NCBI GenBank assembly: GCA_902783925.1
Contig: CACZSV010000219.1
Coordinates: forward strand, 1 to 13,448
Reading direction: 5' to 3'
Source of the DNA: an uncultured Coriobacteriaceae bacterium
GTDB lineage: Bacteria > Actinomycetota > Coriobacteriia > Coriobacteriales > QAMH01
DNA: 13,448 nucleotides
A program made the translations under genes and the position numbers. Under the pieces are notes generated by a model. The model was not told where the DNA came from and did not search any database. It was given only the letters and a program-made list of their open reading frames with translations. Shown here piece by piece: positions 1-6,199 of the stretch; position 1 is the stretch's first letter, and each line of letters starts with the position of its first letter.

Positions 1-19
1 CCTATTCCGCCACTCCGAC
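1..19 (-). tRNA. tRNA-Leu, 5' end only (cut by window edge)
   Basis: Read on the minus strand from base 19 to 1, the sequence matches the start of a class II leucine tRNA: a 7-base acceptor arm GTCGGAG, then TG, then the D-stem and loop start GCGGAATAGG. E. coli leucine tRNAs share the GTGGCGGAATTGG pattern. The rest of the tRNA, including anticodon and variable arm, lies outside the window, so the anticodon is unknown. It follows secG by 24 bases in the same direction. A leucine tRNA gene (leuU) also follows secG in E. coli, so the context supports the call. Serine tRNAs have a different D-arm start. The fragment is too short for certainty. Confidence 0.72.
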
Positions 20-43
20 TTTTCAAGTTGCCTGAAACGACCT

Positions 44-322
44 CTACCTTACCGACCCGGTCGGGTACGAGATCATCAGCAGGAGCAAGCATACCATAAA
101 CACAATCGCAAAAATGACCGTAATTCGGTCCAGATTACGCTCGACAATGCTCGAGCCCGTATCCGTACCATAGATGCTACCTGCGATAACCTCGGAAACA
201 CCCGTGCCCTTGCCCGAGTGCATGAGCACAAAGACAATAAGCCCGACAGCCGAAATCGCCCACAGCACGAGAATGGTGTACATAAACGGCGCCGAATGCA
301 TTATGTCGAGAATCACGTTCAC
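44..322 (-). CDS. secG: SecG, preprotein translocase subunit
   Basis: SecG is the small accessory subunit of the SecYEG channel and assists SecA-driven protein export across the cytoplasmic membrane. The 92-residue product has the family layout: a first membrane helix at about 14-34, a conserved cytoplasmic loop (LMHSGKGTGVSE at about 33-44, then IAGS and a Gly-rich stretch), the LDRIT motif at about 64-68, and a second helix at about 66-86. The start is GTG at 322, preceded by AAGGAG with 9-base spacing; no better ATG precedes the first helix. It lies 69 bp downstream of gpmI and 24 bp upstream of the tRNA-Leu fragment. A candidate promoter overlaps the end of gpmI, so secG can probably be transcribed independently of the glycolytic genes. 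Length is normal for the family. Confidence 0.93.
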   Translation of the reverse strand: MNVILDIMHSAPFMYTILVLWAISAVGLIVFVLMHSGKGTGVSEVIAGSIYGTDTGSSIVERNLDRITVIFAIVFMVCLLLLMISYPTGSVR

Positions 323-378
323 GAACTGCTACTCCTTAACAACAAACCGCAACGTGCTTTGCACATCACAAGTCAGGA

Positions 379-406
379 ATTCTAACACACTTTACGCGCG
401 CTTCAA
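379..406 (-). promoter_or_regulatory. Candidate secG promoter
   Basis: On the minus strand, TTGAAG (bases 406-401; 4 of 6 matches to the -35 consensus) is followed after 16 bases by TAGAAT (384-379; 5 of 6 to the -10). A TG one base before the -10 makes it an extended -10. The -35 box lies inside the last codons of gpmI. Predicted initiation near 372 would give a leader of about 50 bases before the secG GTG. Found by eye; no experimental support. Confidence 0.45.
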
Positions 407-1939
407 GAGGGAATTTCCCGTCCATTGCTTGGGTTTCTCAATTCCGAGGATATCGATCAAAGTCGGCGCGACATCGGCGAGCCTTCCCTCATCTGTATTC
501 TCGAGACTCAGCGACTCATCACCGCTCACGAGGATGAACGGGACACGTGCCGTCGTATGTGCGGTGAAGGGACTCACCCCATCATCGGCAATCATCTTGT
601 CGGCATTGCCGTGATCTGCGGTGATAAGCGCCGCTCCACCTTTTGCCAAAATAGCCTCGACGATGTGCGAAAGACCATGGTCGACGGCTTCCACCGCCGC
701 CTTCGCAGCGGGGATGATTCCCGTATGTCCCACCATGTCGCAGTTGGCGTAGTTCACGATGTACACATCCGCCACATCGCGATTGATGGCATCTTCGAGC
801 GCTTCTGTCACGAGCGGCTCGGACATCTCGGGCTGCAGGTCGTACGTTGCGACTTTGGGGCTCGCGATAAGGTTGCGTTCCTCGTTTTTCTTGGGCTCCT
901 CGATGCCACCGTTAAAGAAGAAGGTGACGTGAGCGTATTTTTCCGTCTCGGCGATGTGATACTGCTTGAGGCCTTCGCTTGCTAGCAAGTCTGCCAGAGT
1001 GTTTTCCGGGAAGTATTTGGGAAACGCGATGGGCGCGTCGATATCAGGATCGTATTCCGTCAGGCACACGAAATTGACCTTGGCAACATGCGGGCGCTCG
1101 AAGCCATCGAAATCCTCGTCGGTGAAGGCGCGCGTGAGCTGCCGTGCCCTGTCGGGACGGAAGTTAAAGAAGATCATCGTATCGCCGTCGTTTACGCCAC
1201 GGTGGTTAAGAACAGTCGGGATCACGAATTCATCTGTGATACCCGCCTTGTAAGACGCCTCGACTGCCTGCACCGGACGATTACGTGCAAAGCCCTTGCC
1301 TGCACCGACGGCAATGGCATTCCACGCCTGCTGCACGCGGTCCCAGCGCTTGTCGCGATCCATTGCGTAATAGCGTCCCGAAATCGTCGCAAACTCAGCA
1401 GACGCACCGTTGTATTCGTTGAAGATACGGTCGTTGAAGTCGACGATACGCTGTACAAAACCTGCCCCGCTCTTGGGATCGACATCGCGCCCGTCCAAGA
1501 ATGCGTGAATGCGAATATCACGGCTGCCGCGCTTCGCTGCCATCTCTATGAGTGCCTCGAGATGCTCGATGCTGCTATGCACGCCACCGTCGGAGACGAG
1601 GCCGAGAAGATGGATGGGACGGCCAACTTCTATAGCCGCATCCATCGCCTTGATGAGCACTTCGTTTTGCTCGATCGTCCCATCTTCGCAGGCGTCGTTG
1701 ATGCGGGTAAGCTCTTGATGGATGATGCGGCCAGCGCCCATATTGAGGTGGCCGACCTCGGAATTACCCATCTGGCCATCGGGTAGGCCGACGTCACGCC
1801 CGGAAGCGCCGAGCGTCGTATGGGGTCTTTCGGCCCAGAGCTTGTCGAGATACGGCTTGTCTGCAAGCGAAATCGCATTGCCGGGCCCAGGTTCGGCAAG
1901 CCCGAACCCATCCATAATCACCAAAAGAGCAGGTTTCAT
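392..1939 (-). CDS. gpmI: 2,3-bisphosphoglycerate-independent phosphoglycerate mutase
   Basis: Cytosolic enzyme interconverting 3- and 2-phosphoglycerate in lower glycolysis, using two metal ions (usually Mn2+) and a phosphoserine intermediate. The 515-residue length is typical. Visible motifs in order: MDGFG with the metal ligand Asp10; MGNSEVGH with nucleophilic Ser60; GGVHSS around His123; DGRDVDP at about 149-155; FNFRPDR at about 258-264; NCDMVGHT at about 399-406; TADHGN at about 440-445; and His461. All expected active-site elements are present. The ATG at 1939 is preceded by AAAGGAG with 10-base spacing. It follows tpiA by 155 bp, a gap that contains a strong intrinsic terminator, so gpmI is probably expressed by read-through or from a separate promoter that I cannot identify. 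secG follows. Confidence 0.97.
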   Translation of the reverse strand: MKPALLVIMDGFGLAEPGPGNAISLADKPYLDKLWAERPHTTLGASGRDVGLPDGQMGNSEVGHLNMGAGRIIHQELTRINDACEDGTIEQNEVLIKAMDAAIEVGRPIHLLGLVSDGGVHSSIEHLEALIEMAAKRGSRDIRIHAFLDGRDVDPKSGAGFVQRIVDFNDRIFNEYNGASAEFATISGRYYAMDRDKRWDRVQQAWNAIAVGAGKGFARNRPVQAVEASYKAGITDEFVIPTVLNHRGVNDGDTMIFFNFRPDRARQLTRAFTDEDFDGFERPHVAKVNFVCLTEYDPDIDAPIAFPKYFPENTLADLLASEGLKQYHIAETEKYAHVTFFFNGGIEEPKKNEERNLIASPKVATYDLQPEMSEPLVTEALEDAINRDVADVYIVNYANCDMVGHTGIIPAAKAAVEAVDHGLSHIVEAILAKGGAALITADHGNADKMIADDGVSPFTAHTTARVPFILVSGDESLSLENTDEGRLADVAPTLIDILGIEKPKQWTGNSLLKRA

Positions 1940-1968
1940 ATGTCAATTACTCCTTTTCGAAAAGAGAG

Positions 1969-2004
1969 TGCCGCACAAGGCAAACGCACCGCGTGCAGCA
2001 GCAC
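1969..2004 (-). other. Structured leader upstream of gpmI (nested hairpins)
   Basis: On the minus strand GTGCTGC (2004-1998) can pair with GCGGCAC (1975-1969), seven pairs including one G-U. The enclosed loop contains a smaller perfect hairpin GCAC-GCG-GTGC (1996-1986). It sits between the terminator T-tract and the gpmI SD. It could be an mRNA 5' structure or processing site, or chance in GC-rich DNA. No promoter with good -35 and -10 boxes was found here. Confidence 0.3.
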
Positions 2005-2019
2005 TCAGTTTTTCGGCTC

Positions 2020-2083
2020 AAAAAACGGGGAGAGGAACAGGTTTTTACAAAGTGCATCCTAAGTAAAACCTATTCCTCTCCCC
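2020..2083 (-). terminator. Intrinsic terminator after tpiA with 19-bp stem and T6 tail
   Basis: Two 19-base arms (2065-2083 and 2027-2045) are inverted copies differing at one position. In minus-strand RNA that position forms a G-U wobble, so the stem is uninterrupted on that strand, while the plus strand would have a C-A mismatch. The loop is 19 bases (2046-2064). The minus strand then reads G followed by six T (2025-2020). It begins 11 bases after the tpiA stop. Stem, T-tract and strand asymmetry point to a Rho-independent terminator or attenuator acting on pgk-tpiA transcripts. The long loop is unusual. Confidence 0.82.
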
Positions 2084-2094
2084 TCGCCCTGACT

Positions 2095-2895
2095 TTACTT
2101 TATTTTCAAAGCGATTTCCACAAGCTCGGCAAAGGCTTTCGAGTCGAGTGCGGCGCCACCGATAAGCCCACCGTCGATATCGGGCTCGGGCATGAAAAGC
2201 TTGGCATTCTCCGGTTTCATCGAGCCGCCGTAGAGCACACGAATCTTCTTTGCCGCGTCTTCGCCGGCAATCTCTGCAATCACGCTGCGGATATGCGCAC
2301 AGGCCTCCTGGGCCTGCTCGGGCGTGGCGGCACGTCCCGTACCGATTGCCCAAATGGGCTCGTAGGCGATGACGCTTTTTGCAATATCCTCTGCGTCGAC
2401 GCCGTCCCACCCGCGCCTCACTTGCTCTCCGATAAACTCAAGCGTTTGGCGAGCATCGCGCACTTCGAGGCTTTCTCCGCAGCACATGATGGGACGGACG
2501 CCGCCCGCAAGCAGTGCCTTGATTTTCTTATTCACCATCTCGTCGGTCTCACCAAAGATGCCACGACGCTCGGAGTGACCCACTATGCAGTAATCGCAGG
2601 TCAGCTCCTTGAGCATCGAAACCGAAATCTCGCCCGTGTATGCGCCCTCATCTTCCCAGAACACGTTTTGCGCACCCAGCTTGATGCTCGAGTGGTCAAA
2701 AGAGAGCACGTTGAACACCGATTTGAGATCGGTGAAGGGCGGGCAAATGACGACCTCGATAGCCTCCCATGCCATGTCGCACTCAAAGGAAATATGCTGG
2801 GAGAGATTCACGGCCTCGACCGTGGTTTTATTCATCTTCCAGTTACCTGCGATGATGGGCACGCGCTTTTCGGAAACCTTCCCTGCACCAAACAT
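2095..2895 (-). CDS. tpiA: Triosephosphate isomerase
   Basis: Cytosolic TIM-barrel enzyme interconverting dihydroxyacetone phosphate and glyceraldehyde 3-phosphate. Catalytic residues are all visible: Lys20 in GNWKMNK, His107 in IVGHSERR, and Glu179 in AYEPIWAIGTG, which also begins the flexible loop 6. The phosphate-binding GGS lies at about 223-225 and GGLIGGAAL at about 242-250. At 266 residues it is somewhat longer than the usual ~250, because about ten residues precede the conserved start of the fold. The ATG at 2895 is nevertheless supported by GAGGAG six bases upstream, overlapping the pgk stop, and no later start codon fits better. Only three bases separate it from pgk, so the two are co-transcribed and probably translationally coupled. 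A strong terminator follows immediately. Confidence 0.97.
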   Translation of the reverse strand: MFGAGKVSEKRVPIIAGNWKMNKTTVEAVNLSQHISFECDMAWEAIEVVICPPFTDLKSVFNVLSFDHSSIKLGAQNVFWEDEGAYTGEISVSMLKELTCDYCIVGHSERRGIFGETDEMVNKKIKALLAGGVRPIMCCGESLEVRDARQTLEFIGEQVRRGWDGVDAEDIAKSVIAYEPIWAIGTGRAATPEQAQEACAHIRSVIAEIAGEDAAKKIRVLYGGSMKPENAKLFMPEPDIDGGLIGGAALDSKAFAELVEIALKIK

Positions 2896-2898
2896 TGA

Positions 2899-4116
2899 CT
2901 ACTCCTCTTCTGACGCCGCGGGGTCTTTGTCTTGAAGCGCTTCGACACCAGGGAGCTTCTGACCTTCGAGCAGACGCATAGAAGCGCCGCCGCCCGTGGA
3001 AATGAATGTCACCTGATTTGCCAGGTTGAACTTCTTGATAGCTGCGACTGAATCTCCTCCGCCGATGACGCTTACGCAATCGGTGTCGGCAATCGCCTCT
3101 GCCACGCAGCGCGTACCAAGTTCGAACGAGGGAAACTCGAAGACGCCCATGGGGCCATTCCAAAAGACCATGCCCGCATCGTATATAACCTCACGATACA
3201 TGCGCCCTGTCTTTGGACCGATATCGAGACCCATCATGTCATCGGGCATAGAGTCCGCATCCACAGCCTCGGTATAGGCGAGATCCGAGAACTGGTCTGC
3301 CGCCTTGATATCGATAGGGATACGCAGGTCGACACCCTTTTTCTTGGCGGTTTCGAGCATGCCGGCCGCCGTCTCGACCATATCCTGTTCCATCTTGGAT
3401 TTACCGACCGAATACCCCTGAGCTGCGAGGAAGGTGAACATCATCGCGCCACCCACAAGAATGGTGTCGGCAATACCCATGAGGTTGTTGATGATGCCGA
3501 TTTTGTCGGAAACTTTCGAGCCGCCGAGTATGGCGACAAAAGGCCGCTTGGGATTGCTGAGCATGCTCGTGAGCGTGCTAACCTCCTTGGCGAGCAAGAG
3601 CCCGCTTACCGCAGGCACGAACTCGGGAACTCCGGCAATGGAAGCATGAGCACGATGTGCAGCACCAAACGCGTCATTGACGTAGAGATCGCATAGCGAC
3701 GCCAAGCGATGCACGAATTGCAAGTCGTTCTTCTTCTCGCCATCGTCGAAGCGCAGGTTTTCGAGCATCATGATCTGCCCGTCTTTCAGGGCAAGCGATG
3801 CAGAGAGCGCTTCTTCGCCAGCGATCTTATCGCCGCCGATGACCGTTACCGGGCGGCCCAGCAACTGGATAAGGCGCATGGCAACGGGCATCATCGAGAA
3901 CTGGCTTTCGAAGTAGCCGCCCTTTGGACGACCAAGATGGCTCGCGATGATGACGCGGGCATCGTTTTCGCAGAGGTAGCGAATGGTAGGTAGCGCTTCG
4001 CGGATACGCGTATCGTCTACAACGGCGCCCTCATAAAGCGGGCAGTTGAAGTCGACGCGCAGCAGCACGCGTTTATGAGCAACATCAACATCCTTGATGG
4101 TCTTCTTTGTGTACAT
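2899..4116 (-). CDS. pgk: Phosphoglycerate kinase
   Basis: Cytosolic glycolytic enzyme transferring the acyl phosphate of 1,3-bisphosphoglycerate to ADP. Family motifs, numbered from the start used here: RVDFNCPL at about 20-27 and DDTRIR at about 34-39 (substrate-binding N-domain), ASHLGRPKG at about 58-66, ENLRF at about 119-123, VNDAFGAAHR at about 146-155, GGSKVSDKI in the hinge region at about 198-206, then WNGPMGVFE, GGGDS and STGGGASM in the nucleotide-binding C-domain. The 405-residue length is normal. I prefer the ATG at 4116 because AAGGG lies 9 bases upstream; the in-frame ATG at 4125 directly abuts that site and has no usable spacing. tpiA begins three bases after the stop. The adjacent gapA seen in many bacteria is absent, and a lipoprotein gene lies upstream instead. 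Confidence 0.97.
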   Translation of the reverse strand: MYTKKTIKDVDVAHKRVLLRVDFNCPLYEGAVVDDTRIREALPTIRYLCENDARVIIASHLGRPKGGYFESQFSMMPVAMRLIQLLGRPVTVIGGDKIAGEEALSASLALKDGQIMMLENLRFDDGEKKNDLQFVHRLASLCDLYVNDAFGAAHRAHASIAGVPEFVPAVSGLLLAKEVSTLTSMLSNPKRPFVAILGGSKVSDKIGIINNLMGIADTILVGGAMMFTFLAAQGYSVGKSKMEQDMVETAAGMLETAKKKGVDLRIPIDIKAADQFSDLAYTEAVDADSMPDDMMGLDIGPKTGRMYREVIYDAGMVFWNGPMGVFEFPSFELGTRCVAEAIADTDCVSVIGGGDSVAAIKKFNLANQVTFISTGGGASMRLLEGQKLPGVEALQDKDPAASEEE

Positions 4117-4151
4117 GACGCCCATCCCTTCTTAACTATCTCCCCTGAAAT

Positions 4152-4180
4152 ATTATTTCTCCTGCTGGATGTTTTCCGAA
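4152..4180 (-). promoter_or_regulatory. Candidate pgk promoter
   Basis: In the gap between the lipoprotein gene and pgk, the minus strand shows TTCGGA (4180-4175; 3 of 6 to the -35 consensus), 17 bases, then AATAAT (4157-4152; 5 of 6 to the -10). Initiation near 4145 would leave a leader of about 30 bases before the pgk ATG at 4116. The -35 is poor, so this is a tentative call; read-through from the lipoprotein gene is the alternative. Confidence 0.33.
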
Positions 4181-4188
4181 CCTGTCGC

Positions 4189-5067
4189 TTATTGAGAACT
4201 TTGCTGCGAGCTGGAGGAGGCGCTTTGAGACTCGCTAGCTCCATCGCTCGTCGTCTTGATTGCGTACGGAAGGTCTGCCGGAGCCGGATTAATCTTGACG
4301 TTGGCATCCGCATACATTTGGTCAAGCCACTCGAGCCATTTTTGGGAATCGACTGTTGTCGAGCCGTCCTCGGCCTCTTTGCCGGCAACTTGCTGGGCAA
4401 GCTTAAGCTGCAAGAACTGCGTGCGCACATCTTCTTTGTACGCATCGAGGTTCGCGTATCCCTGCGATTGCAGATAGCTCTCGAAGACACCCTTCATGAG
4501 CTGCGACTCGACATTCGCTCGCTGTTCCTCGACAAATTGGTTGACTTCCGCGTCGCTTACCGTAATGTTTCGCTCCTTGATTTCCCTGTCGATAATATCC
4601 TGCCGAATAATCTGCTCGATAATATATGCGCGCATTTCTTCGACAGTGCCATCGTTAGCTGCTGCAGCCTCGGTATTCTGCGCGTTCGCATCCGTGTTTT
4701 GCGAGCCGTCTGCATTTGCAGTATCGGTGGCGGCCGATTCTGTATTGGCACCCAAGTCGCTGGATGAGTACCCCGCGTCGCTGCCCTTCTCACGGGCCTC
4801 CTGAATCGCAGAGTTGCCAGCCGCATTCGCGAGTTCATCACTTGTGTCGTAGGCGCGCGAGCTCACGAACTGAGCCCAGGAGGCGTCGTCTTTAATCTGA
4901 TAGTAGCTGCGCATGTTATTTGCGGCGGTAGTGACCTTTTCTTCTGTAACATCGCCGTGGGCCCACGTCGCGGCAACCTGCTTTCCGCATCCTGCTGCAA
5001 AGATGCACGCGCACATTGCAAATACAGCCATGGCGATGACGCACACGGCACGCTTATACAATGTCAT
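4189..5067 (-). CDS. Lipoprotein with SurA-N-like chaperone domain, no PPIase domain seen
   Basis: Product of 292 residues with a lipoprotein signal peptide: MTLYKR, a hydrophobic core at about 7-25, then AAGC with the lipid-acceptor cysteine at 27. The mature protein should sit on the outer face of the membrane. A low-complexity Ala/Asn/Asp/Ser-rich stretch at about 95-145 separates a short N-terminal part from a helical segment at about 150-235 (REIKERNITVSDAEVNQFVE and the DAYKEDVRTQFLQLKLAQQV region). That segment resembles the SurA/PrsA/trigger-factor-type chaperone fold. The tail is Ser/Gln-rich. No parvulin domain follows, so it is more likely a chaperone or foldase-like protein than a prolyl isomerase. 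The ATG at 5067 has AAAGGA upstream at about 7 bases; an in-frame ATG at 5100 would put 11 extra residues before the signal peptide. pgk follows by about 72 bp. Confidence 0.75.
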   Translation of the reverse strand: MTLYKRAVCVIAMAVFAMCACIFAAGCGKQVAATWAHGDVTEEKVTTAANNMRSYYQIKDDASWAQFVSSRAYDTSDELANAAGNSAIQEAREKGSDAGYSSSDLGANTESAATDTANADGSQNTDANAQNTEAAAANDGTVEEMRAYIIEQIIRQDIIDREIKERNITVSDAEVNQFVEEQRANVESQLMKGVFESYLQSQGYANLDAYKEDVRTQFLQLKLAQQVAGKEAEDGSTTVDSQKWLEWLDQMYADANVKINPAPADLPYAIKTTSDGASESQSASSSSQQSSQ

Positions 5068-5218
5068 GAGAATCCTTTCAATCAAACAAACCTGCTGCAT
5101 GAAACGGTACCATACTCAGCACGAAATCCCCTATATTCCTCAGAAAAATCCGTCGCTGACGGGCATGGCGCCATATTGATACGTTACACTACCCCTCAGG
5201 TTACTCGAGGGAGACGCT
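5068..5218. promoter_or_regulatory. Divergent intergenic region
   Basis: This 151-bp gap separates the minus-strand lipoprotein gene from the plus-strand pair and must hold at least one promoter for each direction. I see TACACT near the plus-strand gene as a possible -10, but no matching -35, and no convincing minus-strand promoter. A small hairpin CCGTC-AGC-GACGG (5162-5150, minus) is followed by A and five T, resembling a weak terminator in the lipoprotein leader. CCCTC and GAGGG flanking 9 bases could fold over the SD of the plus-strand gene. Confidence 0.35.
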
Positions 5219-5464
5219 ATGACCGAAGAACAGCTCGAAGGCACGAAAACTGAAACACCCGAGACCCCGCATCAGCTTACTCAAGAAGAGCTTGATAGCA
5301 TGACGTATGAGGAGTATCTCAAGTTTCTCAATCCAGAGAAGAGCGATGAGGAGATTCAGGCGATGATCCGCAAGGAAAATCGCGGCGTGTGGATGGTTCG
5401 CTTCGAATTGCTTGCCTTGCTGCTCATAATCATCGTGATAATCGCAGTTATTTTCTTCACCTGA
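5219..5464 (+). CDS. Small acidic membrane protein with C-terminal anchor, unknown function
   Basis: Not recognised. The 81-residue product has a polar, strongly acidic N-terminal part (about 1-55, many Glu/Thr/Asp; segments EELDSMTYEEYLKFLNPE and DEEIQAMIRKENRG look helical), one Arg at 61, and a very hydrophobic Leu/Ile/Val helix at about 64-80 ending two residues from the stop. No signal peptide is present, so it looks like a single-pass protein with its charged part probably in the cytoplasm. The ATG at 5219 has GAGGGAG five bases upstream. The downstream gene starts 10 bases after this stop, and its SD begins inside the stop codon, so the two genes are translationally coupled. The strand switch relative to both flanking blocks makes this an independent unit. 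Real coding status is supported by the SD and the coupling. Confidence 0.75.
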   Translation: MTEEQLEGTKTETPETPHQLTQEELDSMTYEEYLKFLNPEKSDEEIQAMIRKENRGVWMVRFELLALLLIIIVIIAVIFFT

Positions 5465-5474
5465 GGGAGGTCAT

Positions 5475-6176
5475 TTGAATATTTGCGTCTTGAGGAGGAA
5501 CAGACGCACAAACCCCACACATCACCTTGTCGCGAAACGAACCTTTATCCTTTTCGCCATCTCGCTCGTAGTTTTCTTTGGAGGCATGACCAGTCTCGCC
5601 TGGGCTGTCCATGCCCATTCGCAATCACCGTTTAATCAAACAAGCGCACCTAACGAAAACCCTGTTCGGCAGAGCGCTCCAGAAGAAACCTATACCGGAG
5701 ATATCACGACGCAGCGCAGCGCTGGCTCGTCTGCATCGGCTTCGACATCGGCAGCAGCTTCAGCGTCATCTGCATCATCGTCGCCTCCCGCCCAGCAAAG
5801 CGAAGGGGCAGGATCTGGGCACAGCGTCGCAACGAGCAACGCCCAGGGGCAAACGCAGCTGGACCAGTCCGCAGCTCCTGCATATACCGTGAACGAACCG
5901 ACCGCACCAAGCACGGAAAGCGCAAGCTACCATATCGTGCATCACACGGCATATCAGGCAACGCCCGTCTATCGCACAGTGCACCATCAGGCGTCTATTG
6001 CGCACGAGGTGACCATTGGCGGCAAGACAAGCATCGAGTGGACAGCATGTCCCGTGTGCGGAGGCTATCACGACAGCGCCTATAACGAACGCGTGGTCGA
6101 CCATACAAACGAGAGTTTTTGCGCCGCCTGCGGTGGCGCACACGAGAGCGCATATGACGAGGTCGTCTACGACTGA
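5475..6176 (+). CDS. Secreted or membrane-anchored Ser/Ala-rich protein with duplicated CxxCGG module
   Basis: Function unknown. The 233-residue product starts at TTG with GGAGG four bases upstream. A basic N-terminus is followed by a hydrophobic segment at about 24-45 that could be a signal peptide (AHA/S-like site near 48) or an uncleaved anchor. Residues about 50-150 are a Ser/Ala/Gln-rich linker, as in exposed surface proteins. Residues 152-179 carry two VHH-containing repeats (HIVHHTAY and YRTVHHQA). The C-terminus has two copies of a module: ACPVCGGYHDSAYNERVVDH at 191-210 and CAACGGAHESAYDEVVYD at 216-233. Cys192, 195, 216 and 219 plus His199 and 223 form a plausible metal site. Similar His-rich tails with CxxC pairs occur in surface proteins of gut Firmicutes and Coriobacteriia, with no role known to me. 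It is convergent with uvrB, 23 bp away. Confidence 0.78.
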   Translation: MNICVLRRNRRTNPTHHLVAKRTFILFAISLVVFFGGMTSLAWAVHAHSQSPFNQTSAPNENPVRQSAPEETYTGDITTQRSAGSSASASTSAAASASSASSSPPAQQSEGAGSGHSVATSNAQGQTQLDQSAAPAYTVNEPTAPSTESASYHIVHHTAYQATPVYRTVHHQASIAHEVTIGGKTSIEWTACPVCGGYHDSAYNERVVDHTNESFCAACGGAHESAYDEVVYD

Positions 6177-6199
6177 CACGCAGCGTATGTCGCCTGGGC

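Noticed and set aside
1088..1786. Plus-strand open frame opposite gpmI
   Set aside because: Antisense shadow of conserved gpmI codons; no domain or SD.
1993..2898. Plus-strand open frame (301 codons) opposite tpiA
   Set aside because: It covers tpiA and its terminator, shows no family motifs, and its start lies just before the hairpin arm.
4075..4767. Plus-strand open frame across the start of pgk and the lipoprotein gene
   Set aside because: It overlaps two genes supported by motifs, and its hydrophobic stretches mirror the antisense codons.
6177..6199. Search for a bidirectional terminator between the convergent CxxC gene and uvrB
   Set aside because: Only a 5-bp CGCAG/CTGCG pairing with a long loop and a TCGCC direct repeat are seen; no T-tract on either strand.
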